The notes: a model not told the origin generated them from the sequence alone. DNA of 62,963 nt from Promicromonospora sukumoe (GCF_014137995.1 NZ_JACGWV010000004.1:1-62963), one strand, 5' to 3'; counted from the stretch's first letter, positions 26,389 through 35,763 are shown. A program made the numbers and translations.

Positions 26389-27357
26389 ATGGCAGCGATC
26401 GTCACGGCCGAGGGGCTGGGCAAGTCCTTCGGGAGGCGAGGCTCGACGAGCCCGCCCGTGCTGGACGGGCTCGACCTCGAGCTCCAGGAAGGGGCGGTCC
26501 TCGCGCTCCTCGGCCCCAACGGGGCGGGCAAGACCACCACTGTCCGCATCCTGTCCACCCTGCTGCGGCCCGACGCCGGACGCGCGACCGTCGGCGGGCT
26601 CGATGTCGTCCGCGACGCGCGGCGGGTGCGCGAGATCATCAGCCTCACGGGGCAGCAGGTCGCCGTCGACGACAAGCTGTCGGGCGCCGAGAACCTCACG
26701 ATGATGGGCCGGCTCGCCCACCTGCCGCGCCGGGTCGTGCGCGACCGCGTGGCCGAGCTGCTCACCGCGTTCGACCTGGCCGACGCCGCCCACCGGCACG
26801 TCGGCACCTGGTCGGGCGGCATGCGGCGCCGGCTCGACCTCGCGGCAGGCCTGCTCACCCGGCCCCGCGTCATGTTCCTCGACGAACCCACCACCGGGCT
26901 CGACCCCCGGTCGCGGCAGGCGCTGTGGGACGTCGTCCGCGGCGTGGTCGCCGACGGCACCAGTGTGCTCCTGACCACCCAGTACCTGGAGGAGGCCGAC
27001 CGGCTCGCGCAGCGCGTCGCGCTGGTGGACGGCGGCCGCATCGTCGCCGAGGGCACGCCCGCGCAGCTCAAGCGCCAGGTGGGCGAGGCGGGCGTCGAGC
27101 TCACGTTCCCCACCCCGGCCGACGCCGGCCGGATCGCACCGGCGCTCGCGGCCGCCACGGTCGACGGCGCGCGCGTGCGCGTGCCCACCGACGGCTCGGT
27201 CGCGCACGTGCGCTCCGTGCTGTCGGTGGTCGAGGACTCCGGCGTGGCGCCCGAGCACTGGGAGGTGCGGGCGCCGAGACTCGACGACGTCTTCCTCACC
27301 CTGACCGGCCACGCCGGCCAGGGCAGCCCGGCCCGCACGACGGAGGTGGCGGCATGA
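26389..27357 (+). CDS. Drug-exporter ABC ATPase (DrrA-like)
   Basis: 322 residues. Walker A GPNGAGKTTT, signature WSGGMRRR, Walker B VMFLDEPTTGLD and the switch His region (LLTTQYLEEAD) are all intact. The C-terminal extension of about 90 residues is typical of the DrrA/daunorubicin-resistance group. Its stop overlaps the ATG of the permease gene. Substrate unknown. Confidence 0.92.
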   Translation: MAAIVTAEGLGKSFGRRGSTSPPVLDGLDLELQEGAVLALLGPNGAGKTTTVRILSTLLRPDAGRATVGGLDVVRDARRVREIISLTGQQVAVDDKLSGAENLTMMGRLAHLPRRVVRDRVAELLTAFDLADAAHRHVGTWSGGMRRRLDLAAGLLTRPRVMFLDEPTTGLDPRSRQALWDVVRGVVADGTSVLLTTQYLEEADRLAQRVALVDGGRIVAEGTPAQLKRQVGEAGVELTFPTPADAGRIAPALAAATVDGARVRVPTDGSVAHVRSVLSVVEDSGVAPEHWEVRAPRLDDVFLTLTGHAGQGSPARTTEVAA

Positions 27358-28133
27358 CGCACGTCCTGAGCGACGTCTCGACGATGACCACCCGCGGCCT
27401 GCGGCTCATGTCGCGCGACGCGGACGCGATGATCACCGCGGTGGTGCTGCCGGTCATCATCCTGCTGATGTTCGTGCTCGTGTTCGGCGGGGCGCTGGAC
27501 ACCGGCACGGACTACATCAACTACGTGACCCCGGGCGTGATCCTGCTGGCGGCCGGCTTCGGCGCCGCGAACACGGCGATGGCGGTGGAACGCGACATGT
27601 CCGGGGGCATGGTCGACCGGCTCCGGTCGATGCCCGTGAGCTCCTGGACCGTGCTGTCCGGGCACGTGGTCGCCAGCCTGGTGAAGAACCTGGCGACCAC
27701 CGCGATCGTCTTCGGCGTCTCGATCCTGCTGGGGTTCCGGCCCCAGGCCACGCCCCTCGAATGGCTCGCGGCGGTAGGCATGATCCTGCTCTTCGTCGGA
27801 TGGATCACCTGGCTCGCCACGTTCGTGGGCGTGCTGGTCCGGTCGCCCGACGCCGCCGGCGGCTTCTCATTCTTCGTGATGTTCCTGCCGTACGTGTCGA
27901 GCGCGTTCGTGCCCGTCGACACACTCCCGGGCTGGCTGCGCGGGTTCGCGGAGCACCAGCCCGTGACGCCCGTGATCGAGACGGTCCGCGGGCTGCTCGC
28001 CGGGGACACGGCGGGTACCGTCGCCGGGGTCGCCGACCCCGCCGGCGCCGCCGCGCTCGCGGTCACCTGGTGCGTGGGTCTCGGGCTGGTCTTCGCCGTC
28101 GCCGCAGGGCTGGCCTTCCGTGCCCGGCGCTGA
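27354..28133 (+). CDS. ABC-2 type exporter permease (DrrB-like)
   Basis: 259 residues from the ATG in the ATGA overlap; the longer open frame is a shadow. Six TM helices, with the ABC-2 patterns DMSGGMVDRLRSMPV and SSAFVPVDTLPGWLRGFAEHQPVTPVIE. It pairs with the preceding ATPase. Confidence 0.9.
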   Translation: MTHVLSDVSTMTTRGLRLMSRDADAMITAVVLPVIILLMFVLVFGGALDTGTDYINYVTPGVILLAAGFGAANTAMAVERDMSGGMVDRLRSMPVSSWTVLSGHVVASLVKNLATTAIVFGVSILLGFRPQATPLEWLAAVGMILLFVGWITWLATFVGVLVRSPDAAGGFSFFVMFLPYVSSAFVPVDTLPGWLRGFAEHQPVTPVIETVRGLLAGDTAGTVAGVADPAGAAALAVTWCVGLGLVFAVAAGLAFRARR

Positions 28134-28830
28134 GCGGCAGGGGGCCGGGCGGCAGGAGGCCGTCCGCTGGTGGCGCCGCCCCTGGATCGCGCCCCTCGCC
28201 GTGATCACCGGCGTGTTCCTGGTGACGGCCCTGCCCCGGTACGTGGGCCTGGACCCGACGCAGTCCCTGGTCCCGACGGACCGCGGGCCGGCGTTCTACC
28301 CGGCCCTGGTGACCCACATCTTCGCGGGCTCGGTGATGCTGACCGCGGGCGTGCTCCAGCTCTGGCCGTGGCTGCGCGCCCACCACCCGCGCGTGCACCG
28401 GTGGAGCGGCCGCGTCTACGTCGTCTCGGCGCTCGTGTCCGGCACCGGTGCGCTGGTCACCGCACAGTTCCCGAGCGCCGGCGTGGCGCAGCAGGTGGCC
28501 AACACGCTGCTCGCCGTCCTGCTCCTGACGTTCACGCTGCTCGGCTACCGGGCCGTGCGGCAGCGCAGGTTCGCCGACCACCGCGAGTGGATGGTCCGCA
28601 GCACCGCGCTGGCCTTCTCGATCGTGGCCAACCGGTTCTGGGCGCCCGTGCTCATCGCGATCTACGTGCCCGAGGCGCTCACCGACCCGTCCGTCGGGTT
28701 CGGCGCGCCCGAGATCGAGGGCGCGGCCATCGCCTCGGCGTGGGTGTCCTGGATCGCGAACCTCCTCTTCGCCGAGTGGTGGCTCCACCGGAAGCCGGGA
28801 CGGCGGGCCCGGGTGCAAAGAACTCGATGA
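28120..28830 (+). CDS. DUF2306 membrane protein
   Basis: 236 residues. The GTG start overlaps the permease 3' end by 14 bp, so it is coupled to the exporter operon. Several TM helices with the conserved HxxxG and HRWSGRVYV and DHREWMVRS blocks characteristic of DUF2306. Role unknown; linkage to the exporter may be only transcriptional. Confidence 0.8.
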   Translation: MPGAERQGAGRQEAVRWWRRPWIAPLAVITGVFLVTALPRYVGLDPTQSLVPTDRGPAFYPALVTHIFAGSVMLTAGVLQLWPWLRAHHPRVHRWSGRVYVVSALVSGTGALVTAQFPSAGVAQQVANTLLAVLLLTFTLLGYRAVRQRRFADHREWMVRSTALAFSIVANRFWAPVLIAIYVPEALTDPSVGFGAPEIEGAAIASAWVSWIANLLFAEWWLHRKPGRRARVQRTR

Positions 28831-28859
28831 ATGTCGGTGGCTGAGGACACACTGTCCCC

Positions 28860-29480
28860 ATGTCACAGACCACCGGCGGGACCGCGGGCGTCGCGGAGCT
28901 CGAGCAGAAGCAGATCCTGAAGAAGTACCTCCAGGAGACCCGTGAGGCCCTCGTGTGGAAGCTCGAGGGCCTCACGGAGAAGCAGGCGCGCTGGCCCCTG
29001 GTGCCCTCCGGCAACAACCTCCTGGGCATCGTGAAGCACTGCGCCAACGTCGAGATCGGCTACCTCGGGCCGGTCTTCGGCCGCCAGTGGCCCGACCCGG
29101 CGGAGCTCGTCTCCGACCAGGACTGGGAGCAGGACCCGCAGGCCGACTGGTACGCGACCGAGGACGAGTCGGTCGCCTCCGTCGTGGACCTCTACCGGCG
29201 CGCCTGGGCGTTCTGCGACGAGACCATCGACACGCTCCCCCTGGACACGGTCGGGCGCGTGCCCTGGTGGCGCACCGGCGAGGTCACGCTGTTCCGGATC
29301 ATCGTGCACGTCACTGACGAGACCGCCCGGCACGCCGGCCACGCGGACATCCTGCGCGAGCTCACCGACCGGTCCGTCGGCCTCTACGCCGGCAACACCA
29401 ACATCCCGGACTGGCAGGACGGCGAGGCGGTCGCCTACTTCGACAAGCTCAAGAACCTCGCTGAGCAGGCAGGCAACTAG
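28860..29480 (+). CDS. DinB-family protein (DUF664)
   Basis: 206 residues. A four-helix DinB fold with the three expected metal-ligand histidines (VKHCANVE, IVHVTDETARHAGHAD). DUF664 members are thiol- or metal-dependent transferase-like proteins, often linked to mycothiol or bacillithiol chemistry. No operon partner; it starts 29 bp after the DUF2306 stop. A second DinB protein lies at 52581-53099. Confidence 0.85.
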   Translation: MSQTTGGTAGVAELEQKQILKKYLQETREALVWKLEGLTEKQARWPLVPSGNNLLGIVKHCANVEIGYLGPVFGRQWPDPAELVSDQDWEQDPQADWYATEDESVASVVDLYRRAWAFCDETIDTLPLDTVGRVPWWRTGEVTLFRIIVHVTDETARHAGHADILRELTDRSVGLYAGNTNIPDWQDGEAVAYFDKLKNLAEQAGN

Positions 29481-29513
29481 CGCCGACGCCCGAGATTCGC
29501 CAAACTGCGGGCC

Positions 29514-30881
29514 ATGCCCATCAACGTGGAGCCGTCCACATCCTCCGGGCCCTCGCCCGCACCCGCTCTCGCGGAAGCACCGAAGCCCGCCCGGTCCGCG
29601 TCGACCCCGGAGGTGGCGTCCGGTAGAACGGACATCCCGCCGCTCGGGCCCGGCAGACGGCCCGACGGCGGCTCCATGCGACCGCTGTTCGTCTTCCTCA
29701 TCGCCGCCGCCGCGGCGCTGACCGGCAGCATCGTGTTCGCTCTCGTGCACACCGGGAACGAGCGCGAGCTGGAACAGCTCAACGAAGCACGCGCCGACGT
29801 CGTCCAGGCCGTCGACGAGGGACGCGCCGCCCAGGACGGGCTCGCCGCCCAGATCGAGGCCGCCGAGAACGCCCTCGCCGCCTCCAAGGGCAAGGTGCTC
29901 GACGGCGCGCTGCGCGCCGAGCTCGCCGGGCACGTCGCCGCAGCCAAGGAGCTCGGCGACACGGTGCCACCGTCGATCCCCGAGGCCGGGGCCGCCGGCC
30001 TCGAGGCCGCCGAGGACCTGGACGCGCTGGAGGCCCAGGCCACCGAGTGGTCGATGACGATGCAGACCGCCTCGACGACCCTCACCGCGGCGACCGCGGA
30101 CGTCCAGGACTCCTTCCGGCAGTGGCAGCAGCAGCGCGAGGACGCCCAGGCCGAGGCCGACGCCGCGGGCGACCAGGAGGCCGACGCCGCCGCACAGCTC
30201 ACCGAGGCACAGGCCACCCTGTCGTCCGTCACCGCCCAGCTCAAGATCTCCGTGCGCGACTCCAAGTACACCCTCGACTGGGCCGCCGGGCTGAAGGCTC
30301 CCACAGCGGAGCGCAAGGCCCTCATGACGGACCGCACGGAGGGCGAGGCGGCGCTCGCGGCACGAGCCGACGCGAACGACCTGACGGCCGTCCAGGGGCT
30401 CGCGGAGGAGCGGGAGGCCGCGCGCGTGGCGATCGAGGGCGCCGCGTGGGCCGTGCGTGCCACGGCGGCGGACGGCAGCAACGGGCGGCTGGCGCAGAAG
30501 GACCTGTGCAAGGTGGGGGTCGGGCCCGAGGGGCAGAACCAGTACCTGCGGTGCGACGCCGCCGAGGACTGGAAGCGGCTCGGCGCCGCGTTCGAGGCCG
30601 AGCTCGGCAAGCCGCTGCGGGTCGAGTACGGCTACCGCCCGTACGACTGGCAGCTCCAGGCGATGGACGAGTTCGGCGCCGGGCAGGTCGCCGCGCCCGG
30701 CACCTCGAACCACGGCTGGGCCGCCGCTGTGGACGTACCTGTGGACGACGGCTTCCGGTTCGGCCAGCCCGAGTTCGAGTGGCTCGCGGCCAACGGGCCG
30801 AAGTTCGGCTGGGAGCACCCGGACTGGGCGCGGGCCGGCGGCGGGCGCGAGGAGCCCTGGCACTTCGAGTACACGGGCTGA
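29514..30881 (+). CDS. Membrane-anchored M15 peptidase (D,D-carboxypeptidase type)
   Basis: 455 residues: a Pro-rich cytoplasmic N-terminus (1-55), one TM helix (about 56-78), a long Ala/Glu-rich coiled coil (80-270), and a C-terminal VanY-type M15 domain. Zinc and catalytic motifs are GTSNHGWAAAVDV (SxHxxxxxxD) and EPWHFEY. It probably trims peptidoglycan D-Ala-D-Ala; the coiled coil suggests control by a partner, as in FtsEX/EnvC-like systems (inference). Confidence 0.87.
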   Translation: MPINVEPSTSSGPSPAPALAEAPKPARSASTPEVASGRTDIPPLGPGRRPDGGSMRPLFVFLIAAAAALTGSIVFALVHTGNERELEQLNEARADVVQAVDEGRAAQDGLAAQIEAAENALAASKGKVLDGALRAELAGHVAAAKELGDTVPPSIPEAGAAGLEAAEDLDALEAQATEWSMTMQTASTTLTAATADVQDSFRQWQQQREDAQAEADAAGDQEADAAAQLTEAQATLSSVTAQLKISVRDSKYTLDWAAGLKAPTAERKALMTDRTEGEAALAARADANDLTAVQGLAEEREAARVAIEGAAWAVRATAADGSNGRLAQKDLCKVGVGPEGQNQYLRCDAAEDWKRLGAAFEAELGKPLRVEYGYRPYDWQLQAMDEFGAGQVAAPGTSNHGWAAAVDVPVDDGFRFGQPEFEWLAANGPKFGWEHPDWARAGGGREEPWHFEYTG

Positions 30882-30972
30882 CCCGGCCGCCCGGCCGGGC
30901 CGACCCGGCCGGGTGCCCTGCCGCGCGGCCGCCGCTGATCCCGGCGGTCGCGCGGGGCTGGATAATGGGTCG

Positions 30973-32160
30973 GTGCAGTGCCCCCACTACGACGCCGACC
31001 GCTGCCGTTCCTGCACCCTCCTGGAGATCGACTACCCCACCCAGGTGCTCGACAAGGAGCGGCACGTCGCCGCCCTTCTCGACCCCGTCGCCGCCGCGCC
31101 CACCTGGCTCCCGGCGGTCAGCAGCGTCGAGTCCGGCTTCCGGAACAAGGCCAAGATGGTCGTCAGCGGGACCGTGGCCGAGCCGGTGCTGGGCATCCTC
31201 GACCGGGGCGGGCACGGCGTCGACCTGACGGACTGCGGGCTCTACCCCGACGCGCTCCAGGCGTCGTTCGGGCCGCTGGCCGCGTTCGTGACGCGGGCGA
31301 ACCTGGAGCCGTACCAGGTCTCGGGCACGGGCAAGCGTGCCCAGCAGCGCGGCGAGCTCAAGTACCTCCTGGTCACGCTGTCGCCCGACGGCGAGCTCAT
31401 GGTGCGGTTCGTGCTGCGCTCCCAGGAGGCGATCGCCCGCATCCGCAAGCACCTGGGCTCGCTCCGGTCGGAGCTCCCCGCCCTCGCGGTGGCGTCGGCG
31501 AACATCCAGCCCGCGCACGCCGCGGTGCTCGAGGGCGACCTGGAGATCCCGCTCACCGAGCGCACCACCCTCCCCATGCGGATCGACGACATCACGCTGG
31601 ACCTGCGCCCGCAGAGCTTCTTCCAGACCAACACCGCGGTGGCGACCGAGCTGTACCGCCAGGCGCGGGCCTGGGTCGACGAGGTGGACCCGGGCAGCCT
31701 CTGGGACCTTTACTGCGGCGTCGGCGGCTTCGCCCTGCACTGCGCGGCGCCCGGGCGCGCCGTCACCGGCATCGAGATCAGCGCCGAGGCGGTCGTGGCG
31801 GCGTCGGGCACCGTGGAGCGGCTGCGCGACGGCGACGGCGGCGAGCGGTTCCGCGACGTCACTTTCGCGGCGGGGGACGCGACGGCGTTCGCCGTCGGGC
31901 CGCAGAGGCCCGGGCTGCCGGAGATGGTGATCGTGAACCCGCCCCGGCGAGGCATCGGCCCCGACCTGGCGGATTGGCTGGAGGGCTCGGGGATCGAGCA
32001 CGTCCTGTACTCGAGCTGCAACGCGACGACCCTCGCGAAGGACCTCGCCGCGATGCCCTCGCTCCGGCCGGTGCGGGCGCGGCTGCTCGACATGTTCCCG
32101 CAGACCTCGCACTACGAGGTGCTGGTGCTCCTGGAGCGCGCGGCACCTGACCTGCCCTGA
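30973..32160 (+). CDS. rlmC: 23S rRNA uracil-C5 methyltransferase
   Basis: 395 residues. The GTG lies 7 nt after GATAAT (30961-30966), so it is probably leaderless. An iron-sulfur-type cysteine cluster at the N-terminus (CPHYDADRCRSC) is followed by the SAM-binding DLYCGVGGFALH, the INPPRRG-like VNPPRRGIG, nucleophile Cys in SSCNATTLAKDL and catalytic Glu in PQTSHYEVLV. No TRAM domain, which fits RlmC better than RlmD. Confidence 0.88.
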   Translation: MQCPHYDADRCRSCTLLEIDYPTQVLDKERHVAALLDPVAAAPTWLPAVSSVESGFRNKAKMVVSGTVAEPVLGILDRGGHGVDLTDCGLYPDALQASFGPLAAFVTRANLEPYQVSGTGKRAQQRGELKYLLVTLSPDGELMVRFVLRSQEAIARIRKHLGSLRSELPALAVASANIQPAHAAVLEGDLEIPLTERTTLPMRIDDITLDLRPQSFFQTNTAVATELYRQARAWVDEVDPGSLWDLYCGVGGFALHCAAPGRAVTGIEISAEAVVAASGTVERLRDGDGGERFRDVTFAAGDATAFAVGPQRPGLPEMVIVNPPRRGIGPDLADWLEGSGIEHVLYSSCNATTLAKDLAAMPSLRPVRARLLDMFPQTSHYEVLVLLERAAPDLP

Positions 32161-32164
32161 CGCC

Positions 32165-33658
32165 CTACTTCGACCTGCCCGGCGGGACGCCGTCCTTCGT
32201 CGCGTGGCCGGGCTGGGCGGCCTTGTTCGGCTGGGCGGGCTGGGCGGTCTGCCCCAGCGGGGCGGCCTTCGTGGCCTGACCGGGCGGGACCTTGTCCTTC
32301 CTGGCGTGGCCCGGTGGGGTCCCGTCCTTCTTCGCCTGCCCCGGCGGAGTCGCCTTCTTGTCCTGGCCGGGAGGTGTCCCGTTCTTCTTGGCCTGCCCTG
32401 GAGGGACCGCCTTCTTCGCCTGCCCGGGCGGTACCCCGTCCTTTTTCGCCAGGCTGGGCGGGACACCGTCCTTCTTGGCGAGGCCCGGCGGTACCCCGTC
32501 CTTCTTCGCGAGGCCGGGCGGTACCCCGTCCTTCTTCGCGAGACCCGGCGGGGTGAGCCGCGCCGGGCTCACGTCGGTGAGCCGCGGGACGTCCGCCGGG
32601 TCCGGCAGCGGGGAGACCTGGGCGGCCTGCCGGACGGCGTGCCGGGTCTCGTCCGCGGCGGAGACCGCGACCGTCCCGGTCTCGGGGAACGGCGGCGCGG
32701 CGTCGACGCCGCCCACCACCCCGGTCGTGACGGCCGTGGTGACGAACAGGCCGCCCGCGACCGTCGCGGTCAGGCTCATCGGGTCGGTCAGCACGCTCCG
32801 GGCGGTCAGGGCAGCCCGGGCTCCGACGGTCGTGAACCAGCCGCCGGCTCCCGCTCCGCCCGCGCCACCCGCCGCGGTGGCGACCGCGCCCGTGGCGGCC
32901 GCACCCGTCGCGGCGAGCCCGCTCCCGGCGGTACCCGTCCCCGCGGCCCCCGCCGCGGCCGCCGTCGTGCCCGGGGCCGCCGCGGTGCCGAGCAGCAGGA
33001 CCGGTGCGGCGGCGCGCAGCATCCAGTAGGACTCGCGGACGTCGACGTATGCCCGCGTGCAGCCGGCGCACCCGACCATGTGGTCCTCGACCTCCTGCCG
33101 ACGGCGGGGCAGCAGGCGGTTCCGGACGAAGTCGTGCAGGGCCGCCCGGGTGGTCCGGCACGGCAGGTCGGCGGTGGTGCCGGCGTGCGTCTCGGCGAAG
33201 GTGCTCGCGAGCCGGTTCTCGGCGCGGCGCAGGCGCCGTTTGGCGGCGTAGGGGAGCACGCCGATCTCGTCGGCGATCGCGGCCACGGGGCGGGACCCGA
33301 CGTGGTGGTCCCAGAGGAGCTGCTGCTCACCCGCGGGCAGCCGTTCCATGGCCAGGTTCAGCACCTCGAGGTCGAGGGCGTGCCGGAGCGGCCCGGGCCC
33401 GACGACGCCGTCGGCGGGGCTGTCGGCGGCCTCCTCCTGCTGCTGGGCCATCCGCCGCGCCACCTCGATGGAGGCGCTGCTCCAGAAGGCGAGGGGGTCC
33501 ACGACGTCGCTCTCCTTGAGCAGCTCGACGCAGAGCAGCTCGAGACCGCAGCTCGCGGCCAGCTCCGGGTCCACACCGGGGACCCGCCGGGACACCGTGA
33601 AGACGACGGCGCGCCGGTGTGCCGCCCACCGGCTCAGGTCGGCGCTCGTGACGGTCAC
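32165..33658 (-). CDS. Sigma factor fused to zinc-finger anti-sigma, TM and PPG-AKK repeats (copy 1)
   Basis: 497 residues from GTG 33658 with GGAGGG upstream. Order: short degenerate region-2-like domain (WAAHRRAVVFTVSRRVPGVD), sigma region 4 HTH (SRPVAAIADEIGVLPYAAKR), zinc finger (HMVGCAGC), Ala/Gly-rich segment with probable TM helices, then an extracytoplasmic tail of about 13 PPG-x-AKK repeats. This matches ECF sigma groups with fused anti-sigma domains (ECF52/53 type; assignment from memory). It likely senses an envelope signal. Paralogue of the next gene. Confidence 0.82.
   Translation of the reverse strand: MTVTSADLSRWAAHRRAVVFTVSRRVPGVDPELAASCGLELLCVELLKESDVVDPLAFWSSASIEVARRMAQQQEEAADSPADGVVGPGPLRHALDLEVLNLAMERLPAGEQQLLWDHHVGSRPVAAIADEIGVLPYAAKRRLRRAENRLASTFAETHAGTTADLPCRTTRAALHDFVRNRLLPRRRQEVEDHMVGCAGCTRAYVDVRESYWMLRAAAPVLLLGTAAAPGTTAAAAGAAGTGTAGSGLAATGAAATGAVATAAGGAGGAGAGGWFTTVGARAALTARSVLTDPMSLTATVAGGLFVTTAVTTGVVGGVDAAPPFPETGTVAVSAADETRHAVRQAAQVSPLPDPADVPRLTDVSPARLTPPGLAKKDGVPPGLAKKDGVPPGLAKKDGVPPSLAKKDGVPPGQAKKAVPPGQAKKNGTPPGQDKKATPPGQAKKDGTPPGHARKDKVPPGQATKAAPLGQTAQPAQPNKAAQPGHATKDGVPPGRSK
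32170..32556 (-). repeat. Coding tandem repeats, about 30 bp per unit
   Basis: Encodes degenerate units PPGLAKKDGV, PPGQAKK, PPGHARKDK. The four units nearest 32556 are nearly identical at DNA level, and later units are shorter and more varied. The pattern indicates recent expansion by slippage in the extracellular tail of the sigma fusion. Confidence 0.85.
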
Positions 33659-33829
33659 GCGGCCCCCCTCCTGCACACGACGCGGCACCTGGTGGTACCT
33701 CGTCGCGCGTGCCCCCGGGCGTGCATGCTCGCAAAGAATGTATGCGCATGGAAGGGACCCGTGTGATGGCGGGACGATCTTGGGCTAGCGCCCAGATGAC
33801 CTGTGCGGACGCACAGCAGTGAGCGGACA

Positions 33830-33849
33830 CGGGCCTCGTGGGAGGCCCG
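33830..33849 (-). terminator. Hairpin after sigma fusion 2
   Basis: 8-bp arms CGGGCCTC / GAGGCCCG with a 4-nt loop, just beyond the stop of the - strand sigma fusion 2. The rest of the 199-bp gap to sigma fusion 1 holds a small palindrome CTGTGCG-GA-CGCACAG at 33801-33816 and a possible -10 (TACATT on the - strand near 33736). Confidence 0.5.
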
Positions 33850-33857
33850 CGCGACCA

Positions 33858-35339
33858 TCAGTCCCCGGTCGCCGGATCTGTCTCGTCGGGCACGGTCGAG
33901 AACGTGCCGAAGAGCAGCTGCCAGATCTCGTCCAGGGTGGTCGTCGCGAGATCGATCCCGGGCAGGCCCTCGAGCCCGAGGCTGGCGAGCAGCTCGCTCA
34001 GCGCGGTCCCGACACCCGGTGTCGTCGCCGGGGGCTCCTCCGGGACCTCCGGCGGTTCCACCGGCGGCTCGGGATCGGTCGGCGGTTCCTCGGGCTGCTG
34101 AGGCTGCTCCGGTTCCTCCGGCGTGCCCGAGCCACCGCCCGGGTTCGACCCGGAGCCGGAGTCCGGGCCGGAGCCCCCGCCGGAACCGCCGGAGCCGCTG
34201 GGGGCCTCGGTGTCCGGAGCGGGCGCCGGCTCGGCCACCACGGGCGCCGCGTCGGCGGGCGTGGTCGTCCCGTCCTCCTTCGGCGTGGTGGCGGGACGCG
34301 GCTGCGGGTCGGCGGGCGGGATCGACGGCGGCTTCTCGTCCGTCGACGGATCCTCCGACGTGGACGGCGAACCACCGGCGTCGCCGCCCCCGCCACCCGC
34401 GCCGGACCCGCCGGACCCGGCTCCGCCGCCTGCCCCGGAACCGTCACCGGCGGCATCCTCGACGGCCTGGATCGGCGGGTCGCCGAGCTGGTTCACGATC
34501 AGGGCCGCGGCCCCGCTGCCGATGGCGAGCGCGGCCAGCACGCCCGCGGCGACGGCGGTCTCCTTCTTGCCGAACGAGCGCGGCTTGGCAGCGCCCGCCG
34601 CGCCCGCAGCCCCGGCAGCGGCGCCGGTGCTGAGCAGCCCGCCGGCGATGAGGTGCTGTCCCAGGTCGCGGAGCATCCAGGACACCTCGCGGACGTCGAT
34701 GAACGCGCGGGTGCACTCGGTGCAGCCGTCCATGTGGACCTCCAGGCGCCGCTGCCTGCGCGGCAGGAGGCGGCCCTTGAGGTAGTCGTGCATGGCGGCA
34801 CGGGTGGTGCGGCACTCGGGCTCGTTGACGGCCTGGGCGTGGGCGGCGGCGAACGCGCCGGCGAGGCGCTCCTCGGCCCGCCGCAGCCGCATCGTCACCG
34901 CGTGCGGGCGTACCCCGAGGTCGCCCGCGATGTCGGTGACCGCCATGTCGTGGACGTGGCGGTCGAGCAGGATCTTGCGGTCGTCGTCGGCCAGGTCGGA
35001 CAGCGCCGAGCGGAGCATGCTGACGTCCGCCTCGCGTTCGGCGTCGAGCTCGGCGCCCTGCACGGGAGGCGTGAGTCCGTCGAGGGTGTCGTCCTCGACG
35101 GGTCGGGCGCGGCCCGCCTCACGGGTCATCGAGATGGCCTCGTTGACGGCGGCCCTGCGCCAGTAGGGGGCGGGGTCGTCGATGGTGCCGCCGGTGGAGA
35201 CGATGCGGACCATCTTCTCCAGGGCTCGGCTGGTGGCCTCCTCGGCGTCGATACCGGGCACGCGGGCCGCGACGGAGCGCACCACGTTCGGCCGGTGCAC
35301 CACCCAGTCGTCGATCCGCAGGTCACCTGTGGTCGTCAC
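33858..35339 (-). CDS. Sigma factor fused to zinc-finger anti-sigma, TM and extracellular tail (copy 2)
   Basis: 493 residues from GTG 35339, at the same place as in copy 1 (GGGGAG upstream). The region-2-like start (WVVHRPNVVRSVAARVPGID), region 4 (MAVTDIAGDLGVRPHAVTMR), zinc finger (HMDGCTEC) and one TM helix (AVAAGVLAALAIGSGAAALI) align with copy 1. The extracellular part differs: a Gly/Ser- then Pro/Glu-rich stalk and a conserved-looking helical end (LLASLGLEGLPGIDLA). Two related sensors with different tails suggest different signals. Confidence 0.83.
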   Translation of the reverse strand: MTTTGDLRIDDWVVHRPNVVRSVAARVPGIDAEEATSRALEKMVRIVSTGGTIDDPAPYWRRAAVNEAISMTREAGRARPVEDDTLDGLTPPVQGAELDAEREADVSMLRSALSDLADDDRKILLDRHVHDMAVTDIAGDLGVRPHAVTMRLRRAEERLAGAFAAAHAQAVNEPECRTTRAAMHDYLKGRLLPRRQRRLEVHMDGCTECTRAFIDVREVSWMLRDLGQHLIAGGLLSTGAAAGAAGAAGAAKPRSFGKKETAVAAGVLAALAIGSGAAALIVNQLGDPPIQAVEDAAGDGSGAGGGAGSGGSGAGGGGGDAGGSPSTSEDPSTDEKPPSIPPADPQPRPATTPKEDGTTTPADAAPVVAEPAPAPDTEAPSGSGGSGGGSGPDSGSGSNPGGGSGTPEEPEQPQQPEEPPTDPEPPVEPPEVPEEPPATTPGVGTALSELLASLGLEGLPGIDLATTTLDEIWQLLFGTFSTVPDETDPATGD

Positions 35340-35501
35340 GCGAACCTGCTCCCCTCTGCGCATACTGTCCGGTTTCGACATGCTCGGCAATGATCGCACC
35401 ACAGATCCTTGTTTGTGCAACTTTCCGGCGTGATCGTCCGGCGTGGCGGCACCGCTGGGGGGCGCGGCCGGCACGGGCGGTCTGGTGGGGTCCATCTGTG
35501 C

Positions 35502-35723
35502 TCACCTCCGGGTCGTCGAGAACGTGGTCGATACGGCGTCGAGGCCCTGCGGTCCGGACGTCGCGTGGATGATCGCGAGCGCGACCTCGCACGTGGCGGC
35601 GATCAGGTCGCTCGCTCCCCAGGCGTCCGCGAGCCGGTACAGGTTGACGGCGTCGCCCTCCGCGTACGCGCGCAGGTACTGGGCGCCCAGGCGAACGAGT
35701 TCGGGGTGCTCGGTGTGTTCCAT
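35502..35723 (-). CDS. Small leaderless protein under the ECF-type promoter
   Basis: 73 residues from ATG 35723 (MEHTEHPELVRLGAQYLRAY). The ATG is exactly 8 nt after the CGTC -10 box, with no room for a ribosome site, so the mRNA should be leaderless. A GTG 33 bp upstream extends the frame but overlaps the -35. Mostly helical; family not recognised. It lies 162 bp upstream of sigma fusion 2 on the same strand and may be co-transcribed with it. Confidence 0.6.
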   Translation of the reverse strand: MEHTEHPELVRLGAQYLRAYAEGDAVNLYRLADAWGASDLIAATCEVALAIIHATSGPQGLDAVSTTFSTTRR

Positions 35724-35731
35724 GCAGCCCA

Positions 35732-35763
35732 GACGCGCGAGCCGCGCGGATGTCACAGCACTT
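35732..35763 (-). promoter_or_regulatory. ECF-type promoter, copy C
   Basis: On the - strand, AAGTGCTGTGACATC (35763-35749), 13 nt, then CGTC (35735-35732). Identical architecture to the copies at 35907 and 53149. It drives the 73-residue gene and probably sigma fusion 2. Confidence 0.75.

Noticed and set aside
32170..32556. CRISPR-like array of about 30-bp repeats
   Set aside because: Units abut without spacers, are in frame and encode PPG-x-AKK repeats of a membrane protein.
33801..33816. Fourth member of the GTCAGAC palindrome family
   Set aside because: Only 7-bp arms (CTGTGCG) and the outer part of the core is missing; similarity is too short.
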